Shown piece after piece: positions 5,816-6,577 of a stretch of DNA of 6,577 bases. This DNA comes from DHVE2 group archaeon (lineage in GTDB: Archaea > Thermoplasmatota > Thermoplasmata > Thermoplasmatales > Aciduliprofundaceae). A model generated the notes under the pieces. The model ran no database searches. It had not been told where the DNA came from and saw nothing but the letters and a program-made list of their open reading frames with translations. The position numbers and the translations under genes were made by a program. Each line of letters starts with the position of its first letter. Within the stretch, counting starts at the first letter, position 1. Location: assembly GCA_015520985.1 (NCBI GenBank), contig WAOY01000073.1:1-6577 (forward strand). Direction: 5' to 3'.

Positions 5816-6577
5816 ATGGGGCTAAAATGGATTGTTTACCCTCTCCTTGCCGCGGTGATCCTCGCATCTTTTCCAGTGAACGTGCATTCCGCGGAGGGCT
5901 ATGGCCTGGAGAGAGGAGAAAACGGATGCACTGTTATTGCGCTGGTGAACCACACCATATACGGCGAAATCGAGCCCGCGCTGAAATCCCTCGAAGACGT
6001 GATGCTGAAGAACAGCTATGATTGCCGCATAATCACGAAAGACGCTGGTAGAATGGATCCGGAAGACATAAGGGGGCTGTTAAAGGGCGAGTACAGCGCT
6101 TCAGGCATAAGCGGCGCAGTCCTCGTGGGAAACATCCCTCTCAAAAAATATCACGATAACAACACATCCGAGGTCATAGAGTTCCCGTACTACTACATGG
6201 ACCTGAACGGCGAGTGGATCGACGGGGATGGGGACGGAATAATAGACACCCCCTCCGGGGATTACCTCCCCGAGATATACGTCGGGATCCTTCGCTCCTC
6301 AGGCGATGGGAACAACGTCACTGAGATAATGGGGTACATCAAGAGGGTGGAGAAGTATATCCAGGGTGATTTCACCCCCGCGTTGGAGAGCGGTGTGTTC
6401 CTGGACGACGATTTTTCCATGCTCTGGGATCCCGCAATCTTCTCAGTCATGGATATGTACATCGATGTGGACGCGGTCAGCATCAACCGCACCACCCCGC
6501 TGAGGTTCCTGCAGTTCCTCTCGGAGAATTACGCCTACGCTTACTTCGTGGTGCACTCCGACGGAAAAAGCTATTAC
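5816..6577 (+). CDS. Secreted protein, possible caspase-like/C25-type peptidase, C-terminus beyond window
   Basis: The 254 codons from ATG 5816 run in frame to the last base. Residues 1-26 look like a Sec signal peptide: Lys4, a hydrophobic core WIVYPLLAAVILASFPV, and a likely cut after HSA. The exported part begins with a strand/helix pattern (VIALVNHTIYGEIEPALKSLEDVM), then GAVLVGNIPL (100-109). Next come FPYYYMDLNGEWIDGDGDG (123-141) and DYLPEIYVGILRS (149-161). Similar blocks occur, from memory, in large secreted archaeal and bacterial proteins related to the C25 gingipain-like, caspase-fold group. DGDGDGIID (136-144) fits a DxDxDG calcium loop. YFVVHSDG (243-250) sits where such proteins carry a catalytic-type histidine, and any partner cysteine would be downstream. 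Sequons for N-glycosylation occur at Asn45, Asn115/116, Asn167 and Asn224. The secreted nature is well supported; peptidase activity is only a hypothesis. Confidence 0.75.
   Translation, partial: MGLKWIVYPLLAAVILASFPVNVHSAEGYGLERGENGCTVIALVNHTIYGEIEPALKSLEDVMLKNSYDCRIITKDAGRMDPEDIRGLLKGEYSASGISGAVLVGNIPLKKYHDNNTSEVIEFPYYYMDLNGEWIDGDGDGIIDTPSGDYLPEIYVGILRSSGDGNNVTEIMGYIKRVEKYIQGDFTPALESGVFLDDDFSMLWDPAIFSVMDMYIDVDAVSINRTTPLRFLQFLSENYAYAYFVVHSDGKSYY

Noticed and set aside
5776..6021. Plus-strand reading frame of 81 codons overlapping the start of the secreted-protein gene
   Set aside because: It is out of frame with the signal-peptide protein, basic and featureless, and begins upstream of the box A used by the real gene.
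6262..6495. Minus-strand reading frame of 77 codons near the right end
   Set aside because: It is antisense to the secreted-protein gene, which stays open to the window edge. No family features.
1..6577. Mobile elements, CRISPR arrays, prophage or a defence cluster
   Set aside because: I saw no transposase, integrase, cas-like gene, direct-repeat array or terminal inverted repeats. All genes are housekeeping-type with uniform composition, and the tRNA-Cys is not flanked by an attachment-site duplicate within the window.

Overview
This window is archaeal. Evidence: an HMG-CoA synthase of the archaeal mevalonate type, a PAC2-family proteasome assembly chaperone, an archaeal-type RNA 3'-phosphate cyclase, an adenosine-specific kinase (PF04008), a small Toprim protein of the UPF0292 type, an intron-less tRNA-Cys without encoded CCA, and AT-rich box A (TATA) elements centred about 26 bp before start codons. 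GC content is moderate to high, and AGG/AGA (Arg) and ATA (Ile) codons are common. The combination of leaderless starts and gene content fits a euryarchaeal lineage, possibly Thermoplasmatota. That placement is inference.

Layout, left to right. (1) 1-1041, minus: HMG-CoA synthase, running off the left edge with only the last few codons missing. (2) 1117-2948, minus: four tightly packed genes transcribed leftward, namely adenosine-specific kinase, class I SAM methyltransferase, DUF167 protein and Toprim protein. They are linked by ATGA overlaps and one longer overlap. (3) 2949-3025: a compact divergent promoter. (4) 3026-4884, plus: a rhomboid intramembrane protease followed by rtcA, nearly touching. 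(5) 4869-5600, minus: PAC2-family chaperone ending in an HbYX motif, overlapping rtcA tail-to-tail by 16 nt. (6) 5643-5714, minus: tRNA-Cys(GCA). (7) 5816-6577, plus: the N-terminal 254 residues of a secreted, probably calcium-binding protein resembling the caspase-like/C25-type peptidase group, truncated by the right edge.

The window is almost entirely coding. The gaps between genes are 75, 77, 42 and 101 nt, and each holds promoter-like sequence. No mobile element, CRISPR array, phage gene or large repeat was seen. Three promoter-proximal protein genes with no upstream same-strand partner, and the right-edge gene, look leaderless. Several internal genes carry a GGTGA Shine-Dalgarno 4-5 nt before ATG. 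The genes serve housekeeping roles: isoprenoid lipid synthesis, RNA end modification, proteasome assembly, membrane proteolysis and tRNA. The four-gene cluster is the least understood part. The most interesting local feature is the dual-coding RtcA/PAC2 overlap that encodes the chaperone's functional C-terminal tail.
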